Below are positions 27,279 to 38,847 of a DNA stretch of 64,000 nt, one piece after another. The translations under genes and the position numbers were made by a program. The notes beneath the pieces are model-generated. The model was given only the letters and a program-made list of their open reading frames with translations, was not told the origin of the DNA and did not search any database. The DNA comes from Eggerthella lenta DSM 2243. GTDB taxonomy: Bacteria > Actinomycetota > Coriobacteriia > Coriobacteriales > Eggerthellaceae. Every line of letters begins with the position of its first letter. Position 1 is the stretch's first letter. Location: the NCBI RefSeq assembly GCF_000024265.1, contig NC_013204.1, positions 1,228,180 to 1,292,179 on the forward strand, read 5' to 3'.

Positions 27279-27737
27279 ATGGAACCACTCGACCATCGCC
27301 CCAGCTGGGACGAGTACTTCATGACGCTGGCGAACGAAGTCGCCACGCGCACCACGTGCATGCGTCGCGCCGTAGGGGCCGTCATCGTGAAGGACCGCCG
27401 CATACTGGCCACCGGCTACAACGGCGTGCCCACCGGCATGCGCCATTGCGCCGAGACCGGCTGCCTGCGTCAGCAGCTCGGCGTGCCCAGCGGCCAGCGC
27501 CACGAGATCTGCCGCGGCCTGCATGCCGAGCAGAACGCCATCATCCAGGCGGCGCGCTACGGCATCAACATCACGGGGGCGTCCATCTACGTCAACACGC
27601 AGCCGTGCATCGTCTGCGCCAAGATGCTCATCAACGCCGGCATCGACGAGATCGTCTACCAGAACCCGTACCCGGACGAGCTGGCCATGTCCATGCTCGA
27701 GGAAGCCGGCATGAAGCTGCGCGTGTTCGACCTGTAA
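27279..27737 (+). CDS. dCMP deaminase family protein (ComEB-like)
   Basis: A 152-residue zinc deaminase. The zinc site is [13 protein letters not shown] (His and catalytic Glu) plus [10 protein letters not shown] (two Cys). [18 protein letters not shown] is the family N-terminal block. dCMP deaminases make dUMP for thymidylate synthesis; ComEB proteins share this fold. GAAAGAGGTAAGCA precedes ATG 27279. It lies directly after upp and glyA, which fits pyrimidine metabolism. Confidence 0.88.
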   Translation: MEPLDHRPSWDEYFMTLANEVATRTTCMRRAVGAVIVKDRRILATGYNGVPTGMRHCAETGCLRQQLGVPSGQRHEICRGLHAEQNAIIQAARYGINITGASIYVNTQPCIVCAKMLINAGIDEIVYQNPYPDELAMSMLEEAGMKLRVFDL

Positions 27738-28052
27738 ACGAGATAGGGGGATGGGATAGGGGACGGGTGTGTCAGGGGGACGGGTGATTTGACACGCCCT
27801 CCTGACGTAAAATGAGCCACTAGCCCCGTCCCCCTATCTCATTCCTGTCCTTTTCCGCTTGGAGAATATACGGTTTCGCTTACCGTTCCCCCGCGCTTTA
27901 TGCAGTTTTTTGGCCGGTTTATTCTTCCACTCACCCAAATTTTGTAAGTTTTTGTAACCCTGCCGTCAGCCGAACGTGAAGTTCCGTTATCATACGAGTC
28001 GGCTTGGTAGGATGCGTACTTGTGCGCTCGACGGTCAAGAAGAAAGTGGGAC
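27738..28052. other. 315-bp gene-free interval before the ATP synthase operon
   Basis: The first 100 bp are the palindromic REP-like unit at 27740-27840. The rest is markedly AT-richer (TTTTGTAAGTTTTTGTAACCC) and probably holds the atp promoter. No coding frame is convincing. Confidence 0.5.
27740..27840. repeat. REP-like palindromic unit
   Basis: Outer arms GAGATAGGGGG (27740-27750) and its inverse (27830-27840) flank an inner unit GTGTCAGGGGGACGGG...TTGACAC and a GTCAGG/CCTGAC pair. Similar GTGTCA-GGGGGACGG palindromes are known as REP-type repeats in many genomes. It may also serve as terminator for the deaminase gene. Confidence 0.6.
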
Positions 28053-28334
28053 ATGGCAGTAGCAATCGTTCTGGGGGCGCTCGCGGGCGCTGCGGGGTTC
28101 GCTCCGCTGTTCGCCGGCTTGCGTATGACGAGACGAGTGACCGACACCAGCAACCTGGGGCACGCAGGTGCCCTTCTTCTAGGTGTGCTGCTCTCGGTCG
28201 CTGTGCTCTTCGTAACCGCCATCGCCTGCGCGCTCCTCGCGCGCGAGTTCGTCCTGCCCTTCGTTCTTGCCGAGGTCGTGGCTCTTTCCGTCGCGGCTAT
28301 CGGGTTCGGCGTCAGCAATCTAGTGCGGAAGTAA
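28053..28334 (+). CDS. Small membrane protein, AtpI-like position
   Basis: A 93-residue protein with about three hydrophobic helices (AVAIVLGALAGAAGFAPLFA, GALLLGVLLSVAVLFVTAIA and a C-terminal FVLAEVVALSVAAIGFG). ATG 28053 follows AGAAAGTGGG; the longer frame from 28020 is not needed. Its place directly before atpB is that of atpI, whose product helps assemble the c-ring, but sequence similarity to AtpI is not evident. Called by position. Confidence 0.6.
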   Translation: MAVAIVLGALAGAAGFAPLFAGLRMTRRVTDTSNLGHAGALLLGVLLSVAVLFVTAIACALLAREFVLPFVLAEVVALSVAAIGFGVSNLVRK

Positions 28335-28353
28335 GATGGAAAGGTAAAGACAC

Positions 28354-29139
28354 GTGAATCCTCTTGAATCCCTAGCGGAACAGGTACCTCACCTGCAGCA
28401 TTCTTTCGATTCCGCCTTCGTGTTCGGGTCGGGATCGTTCGGCATGACGCAGTACGTGCTGTGGATGCTCATCTGCTTCCTCATCACGCTCGTCGTCGTG
28501 CTTGCGGCCAGCAAGCGCCTCACGATCATCCCCACGAACAAGTTCACCAACATGGTGGAGTACGGCTACGAGTTCGTGAAGAAGGACATGGGCGAAAGCG
28601 CCATCGGCCACGGCTACAAGAAGCACCTGCCGTTCTTGGCCACGCTGTTCTTCTTCATCCTGATCAGCAACTTCGTGGGCCTCATCCCCGGCTGCAAGAC
28701 CCCCACGGGGTCCATCAGCATCACCTGGGCGCTCGCGGCCATCTCGTTCATCTACTTCATCTTCTGGGGCATCAAGGCCAAGGGCCTCGGCGGCTACCTC
28801 AAGTCGTTCGCGCCGTCGGGCCTGCCGCTGGTCATGGTTCCCATCGTGTGGTTCCTCGAGCTGTTCTCCACCGTGCTGCGCGTGCTCACGCTGGCCGTTC
28901 GACTCTACGGAAACATGTTCGCCGGCCATATGGTTCTCGGCATTTTCGCGCTGCTCACCAGCGTGTTCATTGGCTCTGCCATCCAGGGCGCGGGCGTCGG
29001 CGTGGGAAGCATCTCCATCGCGTGGATGCTGTTCCTGTTCGCCATGTACGCTCTCGAGGTGCTGGTTGCGTTCTTGCAGGCCTACGTGTTCACCATCCTC
29101 AGCGCGGTGTACATCGGCCTGGCCACGTCCGACCACTAG
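28354..29139 (+). CDS. atpB: F0F1 ATP synthase subunit a
   Basis: A 261-residue membrane stator subunit forming the ion half-channels. The essential arginine lies in VLRVLTLAVRLYGNMFAGH (helix facing the c-ring). The C-terminal ALEVLVAFLQAYVFTILSAV is conserved. GTG 28354 follows AGATGGAAAGG. It is the first core gene of the eight-gene atpBEFHAGDC operon. Confidence 0.94.
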   Translation: MNPLESLAEQVPHLQHSFDSAFVFGSGSFGMTQYVLWMLICFLITLVVVLAASKRLTIIPTNKFTNMVEYGYEFVKKDMGESAIGHGYKKHLPFLATLFFFILISNFVGLIPGCKTPTGSISITWALAAISFIYFIFWGIKAKGLGGYLKSFAPSGLPLVMVPIVWFLELFSTVLRVLTLAVRLYGNMFAGHMVLGIFALLTSVFIGSAIQGAGVGVGSISIAWMLFLFAMYALEVLVAFLQAYVFTILSAVYIGLATSDH

Positions 29140-29246
29140 GTCGACCCCGCGTCCTTTCCGAAAGGGGGGGGGCACGCGCCTGCGCGCGGCAACGTTTGGT
29201 GTTTGACCGGCTATTCCACGGCTGGTTGACATAGAAGGTGTCCATG

Positions 29247-29269
29247 GTTCTCGGGAGAAGCCCGAGAAC
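29247..29269 (+). promoter_or_regulatory. Hairpin in front of the atpE ribosome site
   Basis: A perfect 9-bp stem (29247-29255 with 29261-29269) and 5-nt loop end 6 nt before the AAAAGGAGG ribosome site of atpE. It may stabilise the mRNA 5' of atpE or raise its translation; the c subunit is needed in excess. Confidence 0.5.
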
Positions 29270-29286
29270 GGTAAAAGGAGGAAACT

Positions 29287-29505
29287 GTGGAAATTACACT
29301 CGCTCTTGCGGCTCTGAAGCTCGTGGGCTACGGCCTGTCGACCATCGGCCCCGGCCTGGGCATCGGCATCGCCTGCTACGGCTGCTGCGTCGCCACCGCT
29401 CGCCAGCCCGAACTGCAGGGTCGTCTGTTCACGAACTTCATCATCGGTGCTGCTCTCGCCGAGGCTCTGGGCCTCATCGGCTTCGTGCTTACCTTCATCG
29501 TGTAA
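29287..29505 (+). CDS. atpE: F0F1 ATP synthase subunit c
   Basis: A 72-residue two-helix proteolipid. The polar loop is TARQPE, and the ion-binding carboxylate is the Glu in AALAEALGLIGF. Where Na+-dependent c subunits have Gln and a Ser/Thr after the Glu, this one has Ile (GLGIGIA) and Ala, so H+ coupling is inferred. CYGCC in helix 1 is unusual: three cysteines next to the loop. It starts at GTG 29287 after AAAAGGAGGAAACT, the strongest ribosome site in the operon. Confidence 0.93.
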   Translation: MEITLALAALKLVGYGLSTIGPGLGIGIACYGCCVATARQPELQGRLFTNFIIGAALAEALGLIGFVLTFIV

Positions 29506-29559
29506 CTAAGCCTCATTCGGATACCGTGCCGTATAAGGCTTACATAGGAGGTAACGTAC

Positions 29560-30180
29560 GTGAAAGCTAAAGCGAAAGAAACATCGGCCCGCATCGGGCT
29601 TGCCGCGCTTGCCGGCGCCGGCATGACGTTTGCTTTCCCTGCGCTCGCGTTCGCGGCTGAAGAAGAGTCATCGGGCGGCCTGAGCGCCATCTTGCCCGAC
29701 ATGGCGGAGTTCATCCCCATGCTCGTGATCTTCATCCTGCTCTGGATCGTTCTGGCCAAGTTCGGTTGGCCGAAGTTCGAGGCCATGCTGGAGAAGCGCG
29801 AGATGACCATCAAGGATTCCCTTGAGAAGTCCGAGCAGGCTCGCGTCGAAAGCGAGCGCGTGCTTGAGGAATACAAACGCCAGCTGGAGGATGCCAAAGC
29901 CCAGGCCGCCCAGATCGTCGCAGACGCGAAGAAGACGGGCGAGGCCGTGAAGGCCGACATCACCGATAAGGCGCAGTCCGAGGCCACCGCGATGATCGAG
30001 AAGGCGCACAACGCCATCGAAGCGGAGAAGAAGGCCGCCATCTCCGAGCTGCAGGGCTCGGTTGCCGACCTGTCCGTCTCCGTTGCGTCTCGCCTGATCG
30101 GCGAGGATCTCAACGATGCCGAGCACCGCAAGATCATCGAGCGCTACGTGAACGAGGCGGGCAGTTTCAATGCCAACTAA
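29560..30180 (+). CDS. atpF: F0F1 ATP synthase subunit b
   Basis: A 206-residue stator stalk. It has an N-terminal membrane helix (about residues 48-68, MLVIFILLWIVLAKFGW) and a long charged coiled coil from KFEAMLEKREM onward. About 40 residues precede the helix and look like a signal peptide (GLAALAGAGMTFAFPALAFA then AEEESS), an extension most b subunits lack. GTG 29560 follows ATAGGAGGTAACGTAC. It overlaps atpH by 11 bp. Confidence 0.93.
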   Translation: MKAKAKETSARIGLAALAGAGMTFAFPALAFAAEEESSGGLSAILPDMAEFIPMLVIFILLWIVLAKFGWPKFEAMLEKREMTIKDSLEKSEQARVESERVLEEYKRQLEDAKAQAAQIVADAKKTGEAVKADITDKAQSEATAMIEKAHNAIEAEKKAAISELQGSVADLSVSVASRLIGEDLNDAEHRKIIERYVNEAGSFNAN

Positions 30181-30747
30181 CCGCCAAATTCTCAAAGAGA
30201 AGGTCGCGACGTATGCGTCCGTGCTTCTGGACGGCGCATACGAAGCAGGCGGTCAAGACGCCGTGCTCGAGGTCCGCGACCAGGCCGAGCGCATCCTGCG
30301 CATCGCACGTTCGAACATGGATCTCTCCGACGCCTTGGAGGACAGCTCCTATACGCCCGAGCAGAGGGGTCAGCTGGTGCGCAACCTGTTCGCATCCAGC
30401 AATCCCGTCCTCGTCGACGTTCTGGCCGTCATGGCCGAGCGCGAGGACTTCGCGTTGCTGTCGCGCGTATGGGCCAGCTATGGAGAACAGCTCGAACGCA
30501 AGCTGAACGTCACCGTCGTCGACGTCACGACCGTCGTCGAACTGGACGATCATCTGCGCGAGGTCATTACGAAGAAAGCTGAGGCCGACCTGGGAACGAA
30601 CGTCGTGTTGCGCGAGCATATCGACAAGTCCCTGCTCGGCGGCATATTGATGAGTGCCAACGGCAAGCGAATCGACGCCAGCGTCCTGTCGCAGTTGGAA
30701 AGCGCTCGCAACGTGCTCAAACTATCAACAGATGGAGGTGAATGCTA

Positions 30748-30748
<1 letters not shown>
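30170..30748 (+). CDS. atpH: F0F1 ATP synthase subunit delta
   Basis: A 192-residue OSCP-type subunit joining the b stalk to the top of F1. It has an N-terminal helical bundle ([20 protein letters not shown]) and the conserved C-terminal block [25 protein letters not shown]. It starts inside the end of atpF, and its stop TAG (30746-30748) shares its last base with the likely GTG start of atpA. Confidence 0.9.
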
Positions 30749-32316
<1,568 letters not shown>

Positions 32317-32328
32317 GGCAGGTAGACT

Positions 32329-33237
32329 ATGCCCAACCTTCACGACATAGAAAGGCGTATCGGCTCCGTCTCTTCGACGAAGCAGATCACGCGCACCATG
32401 GAGATGGTGGCGGCCGCGAAGATCCGTCGCGCTGGAGAGCGCGTGGCGGCTGCGACGCCGTACTCCGAATCCATGGTCGAAATGTTGGCCAACGTTGCCA
32501 AGCGTGTAGGTGGCTCCGATAACGCGCTGTTGCGCAAGCACGACGAAGTGAAGAACGTGCTGTTCGTCGTGGTTGTGTCGGACCGCGGCCTTGCCGGCGG
32601 TTTCAACAGCAACGTGCTGCGGCACGTCGAGCGTCTCATGAATGAAAAGCAGGCCGCAGGCGCGTCCGTCCAGGTCGTCGCCTGCGGTAAGAAGGCCGTC
32701 GGGTACTTCACCTACCGCAAGGTGGAGCCGGTGCTCGGGTTCACGGACCTTTCTGCCGATCCGACGGTGGAGGAGGCCGCGTCCGTCGCGGCGTACGCCA
32801 TCGACGGATACGAGAACGGCACGATCGACGAGGTGTTTGTCGTGTACAACCACTCGAAGAACGCTGCCGAGCAGGTGCTGCGCACGGAGCTCGTGCTGCC
32901 CGTGGACACGGCTGCGCTCGATGCCGAGCTAGCCGCCGAAGGCGTGCAGCAGGAAGCGGGCGAGGCGAAGCTCGAGGGCGATGTGATCTTCGAGCCCAGC
33001 GCCGAGGCCGTCCTCGACCGCTTGCTGCCGGCGTATGTGCGCACGACGCTGTACCATGCGCTCATCGACTCGGCCGCTGCCGAGCAGGGCGCGCGCCGCA
33101 ACGCCATGATGTCGGCTACGGACAACGCTACCGAAGTGCTCGAAACGTTGACTAGATTGTATAACCGCGTACGCCAGGGCGCTATCACGACGGAGATTTC
33201 CGAGATCGTCGGTGGCGCAGCGGCTTTGGAGGATTAA
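32329..33237 (+). CDS. atpG: F0F1 ATP synthase subunit gamma
   Basis: A 302-residue central rotor shaft. The N-terminal helix IERRIGSVSSTKQITRTMEM and the C-terminal helix NRVRQGAITTEISEIVGGAA form the coiled coil; SDRGLAGGFNSNV is the conserved middle. ATG 32329 follows AGGCAGGTAGACT. Its stop abuts the atpD start. Confidence 0.94.
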   Translation: MPNLHDIERRIGSVSSTKQITRTMEMVAAAKIRRAGERVAAATPYSESMVEMLANVAKRVGGSDNALLRKHDEVKNVLFVVVVSDRGLAGGFNSNVLRHVERLMNEKQAAGASVQVVACGKKAVGYFTYRKVEPVLGFTDLSADPTVEEAASVAAYAIDGYENGTIDEVFVVYNHSKNAAEQVLRTELVLPVDTAALDAELAAEGVQQEAGEAKLEGDVIFEPSAEAVLDRLLPAYVRTTLYHALIDSAAAEQGARRNAMMSATDNATEVLETLTRLYNRVRQGAITTEISEIVGGAAALED

Positions 33238-34688
<1,451 letters not shown>

Positions 34689-34689
<1 letters not shown>

Positions 34690-35099
34690 TGGCTGGGTTC
34701 ATGTGCGACATCGTGACGCCGGTGGCGAAGCTGGTCTCTGATGAGGTCGAGCTCGTCGTCGTGCCCGGCGTCGAAGGCGAGATGGGCTTTCTGAAAGGCC
34801 ATGCTCCGCTCGTGTCGGTGCTTGCCGACGGCGAGGCGCGCGTGAAGGCGGTCGGCGCCTCCGAGACCGTGCATTACGCTTTGCAGGGCGGTTACGTCGA
34901 GGTGACGGACGACAAGGTCATCATCTTGGCCGATCGTGCGCTGCCTGCGGCCGACATCGATGTCGAGCAGGTGCGCGAGCAGCTGGCCGGCATCGAGGAG
35001 CAGCTGTCCGGACTCTCCGAAGAGGAGGCTCGCAAGACGACGCTCGCAGCCGACAAGGCGTGGTGCGACGTTCAGCTGAGGGTCGCCAAAGCGGCTTAA
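34689..35099 (+). CDS. atpC: F0F1 ATP synthase subunit epsilon
   Basis: A 136-residue subunit. It has an N-terminal beta sandwich (ELVVVPGVEGEMGFLKGHAP, VLADGEARVK, YALQGGYVEVTDDKVIILAD) and a C-terminal two-helix hairpin rich in Glu and Ala that can inhibit F1 rotation. ATG 34689 overlaps the atpD stop codon by one base (TAATG). It is the last gene of the operon; a strong terminator follows. Confidence 0.93.
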
Positions 35100-35179
35100 G
35101 GCGGACGCGTTCGAAGACGCGCGGCTTCGGTCGCTTGGCAACGCAACGGCCGATGCGCTGCGGTTGACGAGCAAGATGA

Positions 35180-35212
35180 GGAAGAGCCCCCGCACGGGGC
35201 TCTTCCTTTTTT
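35180..35212 (+). terminator. Intrinsic terminator of the atp operon
   Basis: An 11-bp stem (35180-35190 with 35196-35206) is followed by six T residues, about 80 nt after atpC. Confidence 0.92.
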
Positions 35213-35353
35213 CCGGCTATGTTTTCGAGGCGTTGGCGTCCCGAAGAGGGATGGTCTCGGACAATGCGAGAGGTTCGGATTCGAGAGTGGTATGATAAGG
35301 GGGAAATCGTTGTGCGCCGACGGGCTGCGGCGCAAAGATGAAGGAGAGCGCTC

Positions 35354-37565
35354 GTGAGTCGTCGGAAGTCCTTTGAATCCTCCGGATGCGTGCAGATCGA
35401 GGGCGAGGAAGACGGCTATGACGCGCTGACGGGGCTGCCGGATCGTACGAGCTTGGAACGTCGTATCGAGCAGCGCCTCGCGCAGAAGGGTCGTCCGTTC
35501 AGCCTCATCGCCGTCGATATCGACAATTTCAGGTCGTACAACGACGCGTACGGCTATGCGGTGGGCGACGCGATCATAGCCCGGTTCGGACGCTATCTGC
35601 AGACGAGCCTCTCGACCGGCGTCGAGATGGTGGGACGCGTGGGCAGCGAGGAGTACCTCGCCATCGTCGACGGCGCCGACCGGGACGTCCTGGACGGCCT
35701 CACGAGCGATCTGCTCTCCGTGCGCCTGACCATCGACGGGGAAGGGCCTTCCGGGGAATCCACGTCCGTCAGCCTGACCGCCGGCGCGGGCGTCGTGTCG
35801 TGGGACGGGGAAGCTGCCTTGACGCCGGCGGCCCTCATCCGTCAAGCCGAGGTGGCGCTGCGCAAGGCGAAGCAGCTCGGCCGGAGCCGCCGCTACGCGT
35901 TCGAGACCGACGATGCGGAATTCGCGCGTCTGCGGGAGGATATGCGGCTTTCGATGGAGCTGTCCGTCGAGATCGGCGATGCGCTCGAACGCGGGGAGTT
36001 CGAAGCCTTCTTCCAGCCCCTGTTCAGGCCCTCGAACGGCCGGATCGTGGGGGCCGAAGCGCTCGCGCGCTGGCGGCATCCGTCGCGCGGCCTGGTCAGC
36101 CCCGCCGTGTTCATCCCGCCGCTCGAGCGCAGCGGCGCCATCGTCGACCTCGATCTGGCCATATTCGAGCAGTGCTGCCGCTTCCTGCGCGACCGTCTCG
36201 ACAAGGGCGCGGTCATCGTGCCGCTGAACTGCAACTTCTCGCGCTTGCATTTCCTGGACGACTCGTTCGCCGACGCGTTGAAAGGCATCGTCGACCGCTA
36301 CGCCGTCCCTCCGTCGTATCTGTGCGCGGAAATCACGGAAAGCGCGTTCGTCGAGGATTTCGACACCGTGATCGGCCAAGTGAAGCGGCTGCACGAGCAC
36401 GGTTTCAGCGTGGCCATGGACGATTTCGGCAGCGGGTACTCGTCGCTGGGCATGCTGCAGAACCTGCCCATCGACGAGGTGAAGATCGACCAGCTGTTCT
36501 TCCAGCGCGACCTTTCCGACTTCCGCAACGCGACCGTGGTGTACTCGATGGCGAACATCGCCAAGGTGCTGGGCCTGGTCGTGGTTTGCGAGGGCATCGA
36601 AACCGCCGAGCAGGTCGAGTTCGTGAAAGGCATCGGGTGCGACATTGCCCAAGGCTTCTTCTTCAGCCGCCCGGTCGACGAGGCTTCGTTCGGCGGCTTG
36701 CTGGAACGCGCCCTGGCGCACGAGCCCCAGAAGCGCTCGCCGCTGCGCAAAGAGGATGCGCGGTCGTTCATCGTGCGCTTGTTCGATCATGCCTTCGTAA
36801 GGCAGGATCTCGATGCGTTCGCAGACTGCTGCTTCGACGACGTGCAGTGGCAGGATCGGTTCGAGGAGGGCTGCTTCTCGGGCATCGACGCGGTGCGCGC
36901 ATCTCGAGCGCGCGATGAGCGGCCGGGAGCTCTCCATCGCGTACAAGGCCATCACGGTGAACGAGCTGTCCGGCGACCTCGTCGCGGTGAGCGGCGAAGC
37001 GGTGTTCGCCGGAGACGTGGACTACCAGGGCGTCTTCTACTTCGGTGCGTCGTGTTTGGCAACCGATGCCGGGGTCCTTCTGACCAAGATGAAGATCGAC
37101 CGAGTCAACCGTTCGGGTCATTCGCATAGATCCTTGCAGATGGCGGCAATGGATATGGAGCGGTTGGACGAAGGCCCCGCGCTTGATCAGTTCTACGGGG
37201 TCGTGCCCGTGGGTATCATTCGCTACGATTTGTCGGGCGACATGCTGATAACTTATATGAATCAAGCTATGTTCGACATCCTCGGCTACACGAAGGAGCA
37301 GTTTTACGGAGAGGTTGGAGCCAGCCTTCGAATGATCGTGCATCCCGACGATCTCGACTATCTGTACAAGAAGAGCGTCGAGATGATAGAGACCGGCGAG
37401 TCGGAGCCGTTCTCCTATCGTTTCATCAGGCGCGACGGCTCCGTCGCACGCGTGCTGTATCGGCAATGCAATCTTCCGGGCATCGACGGGCGGCCCGTCA
37501 CCCAAGGCATGTACATCGATCTGGACGAAGCCGAGCGCTATCTGACGGAGGACGAAGGGGAATAG
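35354..37565 (+). pseudogene. GGDEF-EAL-(SnoaL-like)-PAS signalling protein, frameshifted
   Basis: Frame one (35354 to about 36900) encodes a degenerate GGDEF domain (GSEEY at residues 97-101 instead of GGDEF) and an EAL domain with intact catalytic motifs: AEALARW, ITESAF, MDDFGSGYSSL, VKIDQLF, VCEGIETAEQ and QGFFFSRPV. It ends at the start of a SnoaL/NTF2-like domain. The sequence resumes in another frame as AHLERAMSGREL, continues through that domain, and ends in a PAS domain (YMNQAMFDILGYTKEQFYGE) to 37565. The break is at GCGCGC (36895-36900); one more GC would restore about 737 codons. Intact, it would be a c-di-GMP phosphodiesterase with sensory domains. As written, translation runs on to 37129 in the wrong frame. 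Confidence 0.82.
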
Positions 37566-37683
37566 GTGAGCCCTGCGGAGCCGCGATGCGAGGGCGGCCG
37601 CGTCGATCTTCGCGCAATCGGGGATTTCTGTCGTCTGCTCGAGGTTCGAGGTTTGGACGACCCCAGCACCCGCCGGCGCCGGT

Positions 37684-37885
37684 TTGGCGGCGAAATCCGC
37701 ACTTCGAGGTAAAAATCGAACGGTTGGTAATCCTGGAGGGGCCCGGCTGCGGTGCTTCCAGCCCGCCGAGTGCGATTGGGAACGTTTCCCCAGGTCGGTC
37801 GGATACTCTAAGCATAAAACAAAGCGAATCAGTGTGATTACCAAACCGTTCGTTTTTTACCGCTCGACGCCGTTTCCGCCGTCAA
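37684..37885. repeat. Fold-back repeat family, copy 1
   Basis: The core arms AATCGAACGGTTGGTAATC (left, ending 37732) and GATTACCAAACCGTTCG (right, 37836-37852) are inverted. Outer arms TTGGCGGCGAAA and TTCCGCCGTCAA extend the pairing. The internal sequence (GAGTGCGATTG, CCCCAGGTCGG, AAAGCGAATC) aligns along its length with 48701-48902. Confidence 0.8.
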
Positions 37886-37900
37886 GCCTCCACCGGCGCC

Positions 37901-37927
37901 CTGCGGGAGTCTGACGGGCTCCCGCAG
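37901..37927 (+). terminator. Terminator-like hairpin
   Basis: A 9-bp stem CTGCGGGAG/CTCCCGCAG with a 9-nt loop, followed by TCTTTCGGTTT, just downstream of the fold-back repeat. Confidence 0.55.
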
Positions 37928-38216
37928 TCTTTCGGTTTGGGCGCGAATCGATGCCTATGACAATTCCTTCAAGGTCTACCGCCGCGAAGGCATGCAAAAC
38001 CCCTGGTGGCGAAATCCCCCTGCGCCTTCCGGGGGTCCGATCCCGCCAGATATTGTCATGGGAGACGATTTGCGCCCAAGGTGGGGAAGGATGCGCGAGC
38101 GCTCGGCGAGTCGTGCGAAATCGGGCAGGTTTCTGCGCGATTTTGGCACGACTCGGTGCGCGCGAGCGAAGCGGTGCGTCCTACAATGGATCGAATCCTA
38201 AACGAAAGGGGTTCGT

Positions 38217-38687
38217 ATGAACGCAAGAACGTGGAAGAAGCTGGGCGCGTGCCTGTGCGCCGGAGCGCTTGTCGCCGCGCTGTGCGCGGGCTGCGCTTCG
38301 AAGGCGTCCGACGATGCTGCGCAGCCGCTCGTCAACGGTGTGACCGATCGACAGGAAGTGGTGTACTGCCTGTACTTCGGCCTCACCGACAAAGACACCG
38401 GCAAGCAGGAGCTCACCATGGACGAGGCGAAGGATATCGCCATCCCGCTGTTCATCGAGGCGGGGTCGGGCTATACCGTGTACGAGGCCGAAGGAGGCTT
38501 CGCCAAAGAGGACGGGACCGTCGTGCAGAACGACACGCTCGTGTTCGACAGCACCCACGGCGACGAGCAGGCCATCCTCGACCTTATCGAGAAGGTCAGG
38601 CGGGCGCTCAACGTCGAGAGCGTGTACTGCGAGTCCAAGCTCGTCGGCTGCCAGATACGCGGCGGCGTCATATCGGGCGTCTCGTAA
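38217..38687 (+). CDS. Small secreted lipoprotein, DUF3574-like
   Basis: A 156-residue protein. It has a lipoprotein signal (basic start, hydrophobic LGACLCAGALVAALCAGC) and lipobox cysteine at about residue 25. The folded part (VVYCLYFGLTDKDTGKQELT, SGYTVYEAEGGFAKEDGTVV, DTLVFDSTHG) resembles DUF3574 extracellular domains. Two cysteines near the C-terminus (YCESKLVGC) could form a disulfide. AACGAAAGGGGTTCGT precedes ATG 38217. Function unknown. Confidence 0.72.
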   Translation: MNARTWKKLGACLCAGALVAALCAGCASKASDDAAQPLVNGVTDRQEVVYCLYFGLTDKDTGKQELTMDEAKDIAIPLFIEAGSGYTVYEAEGGFAKEDGTVVQNDTLVFDSTHGDEQAILDLIEKVRRALNVESVYCESKLVGCQIRGGVISGVS

Positions 38688-38704
38688 GCGGCGGATCGAG
38701 CGCT

Positions 38705-38738
38705 GCGAACGCCGCCTGCTGCTGCGGGCGGCGTTCGC
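38705..38738. terminator. Strong hairpin after the lipoprotein gene
   Basis: A 12-bp perfect stem (38705-38716 with 38727-38738) enclosing a 10-nt loop. The T run expected of an intrinsic terminator is lacking, so it may instead protect the mRNA 3' end. Confidence 0.5.
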
Positions 38739-38847
38739 GCAAAAACCATCGTTTGTTCGCTGTTTGAAGACGGCGCTTTCCGACGAATGCTGTTAGAATG
38801 TCATCGATACCACGACGCGCATCCATGACTGACAAGAGGCACAAGAT

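Larger units (their letters stand above)
37566..38216. other. 651-bp gene-free interval
   Basis: It holds copy 1 of the ~200-bp fold-back repeat (37684-37885), a terminator-like hairpin (37901-37927) and a second stretch with an ATGACAAT (37957-37964) / ATTGTCAT (38052-38059) inverted pair. No frame looks coding. Confidence 0.5.
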
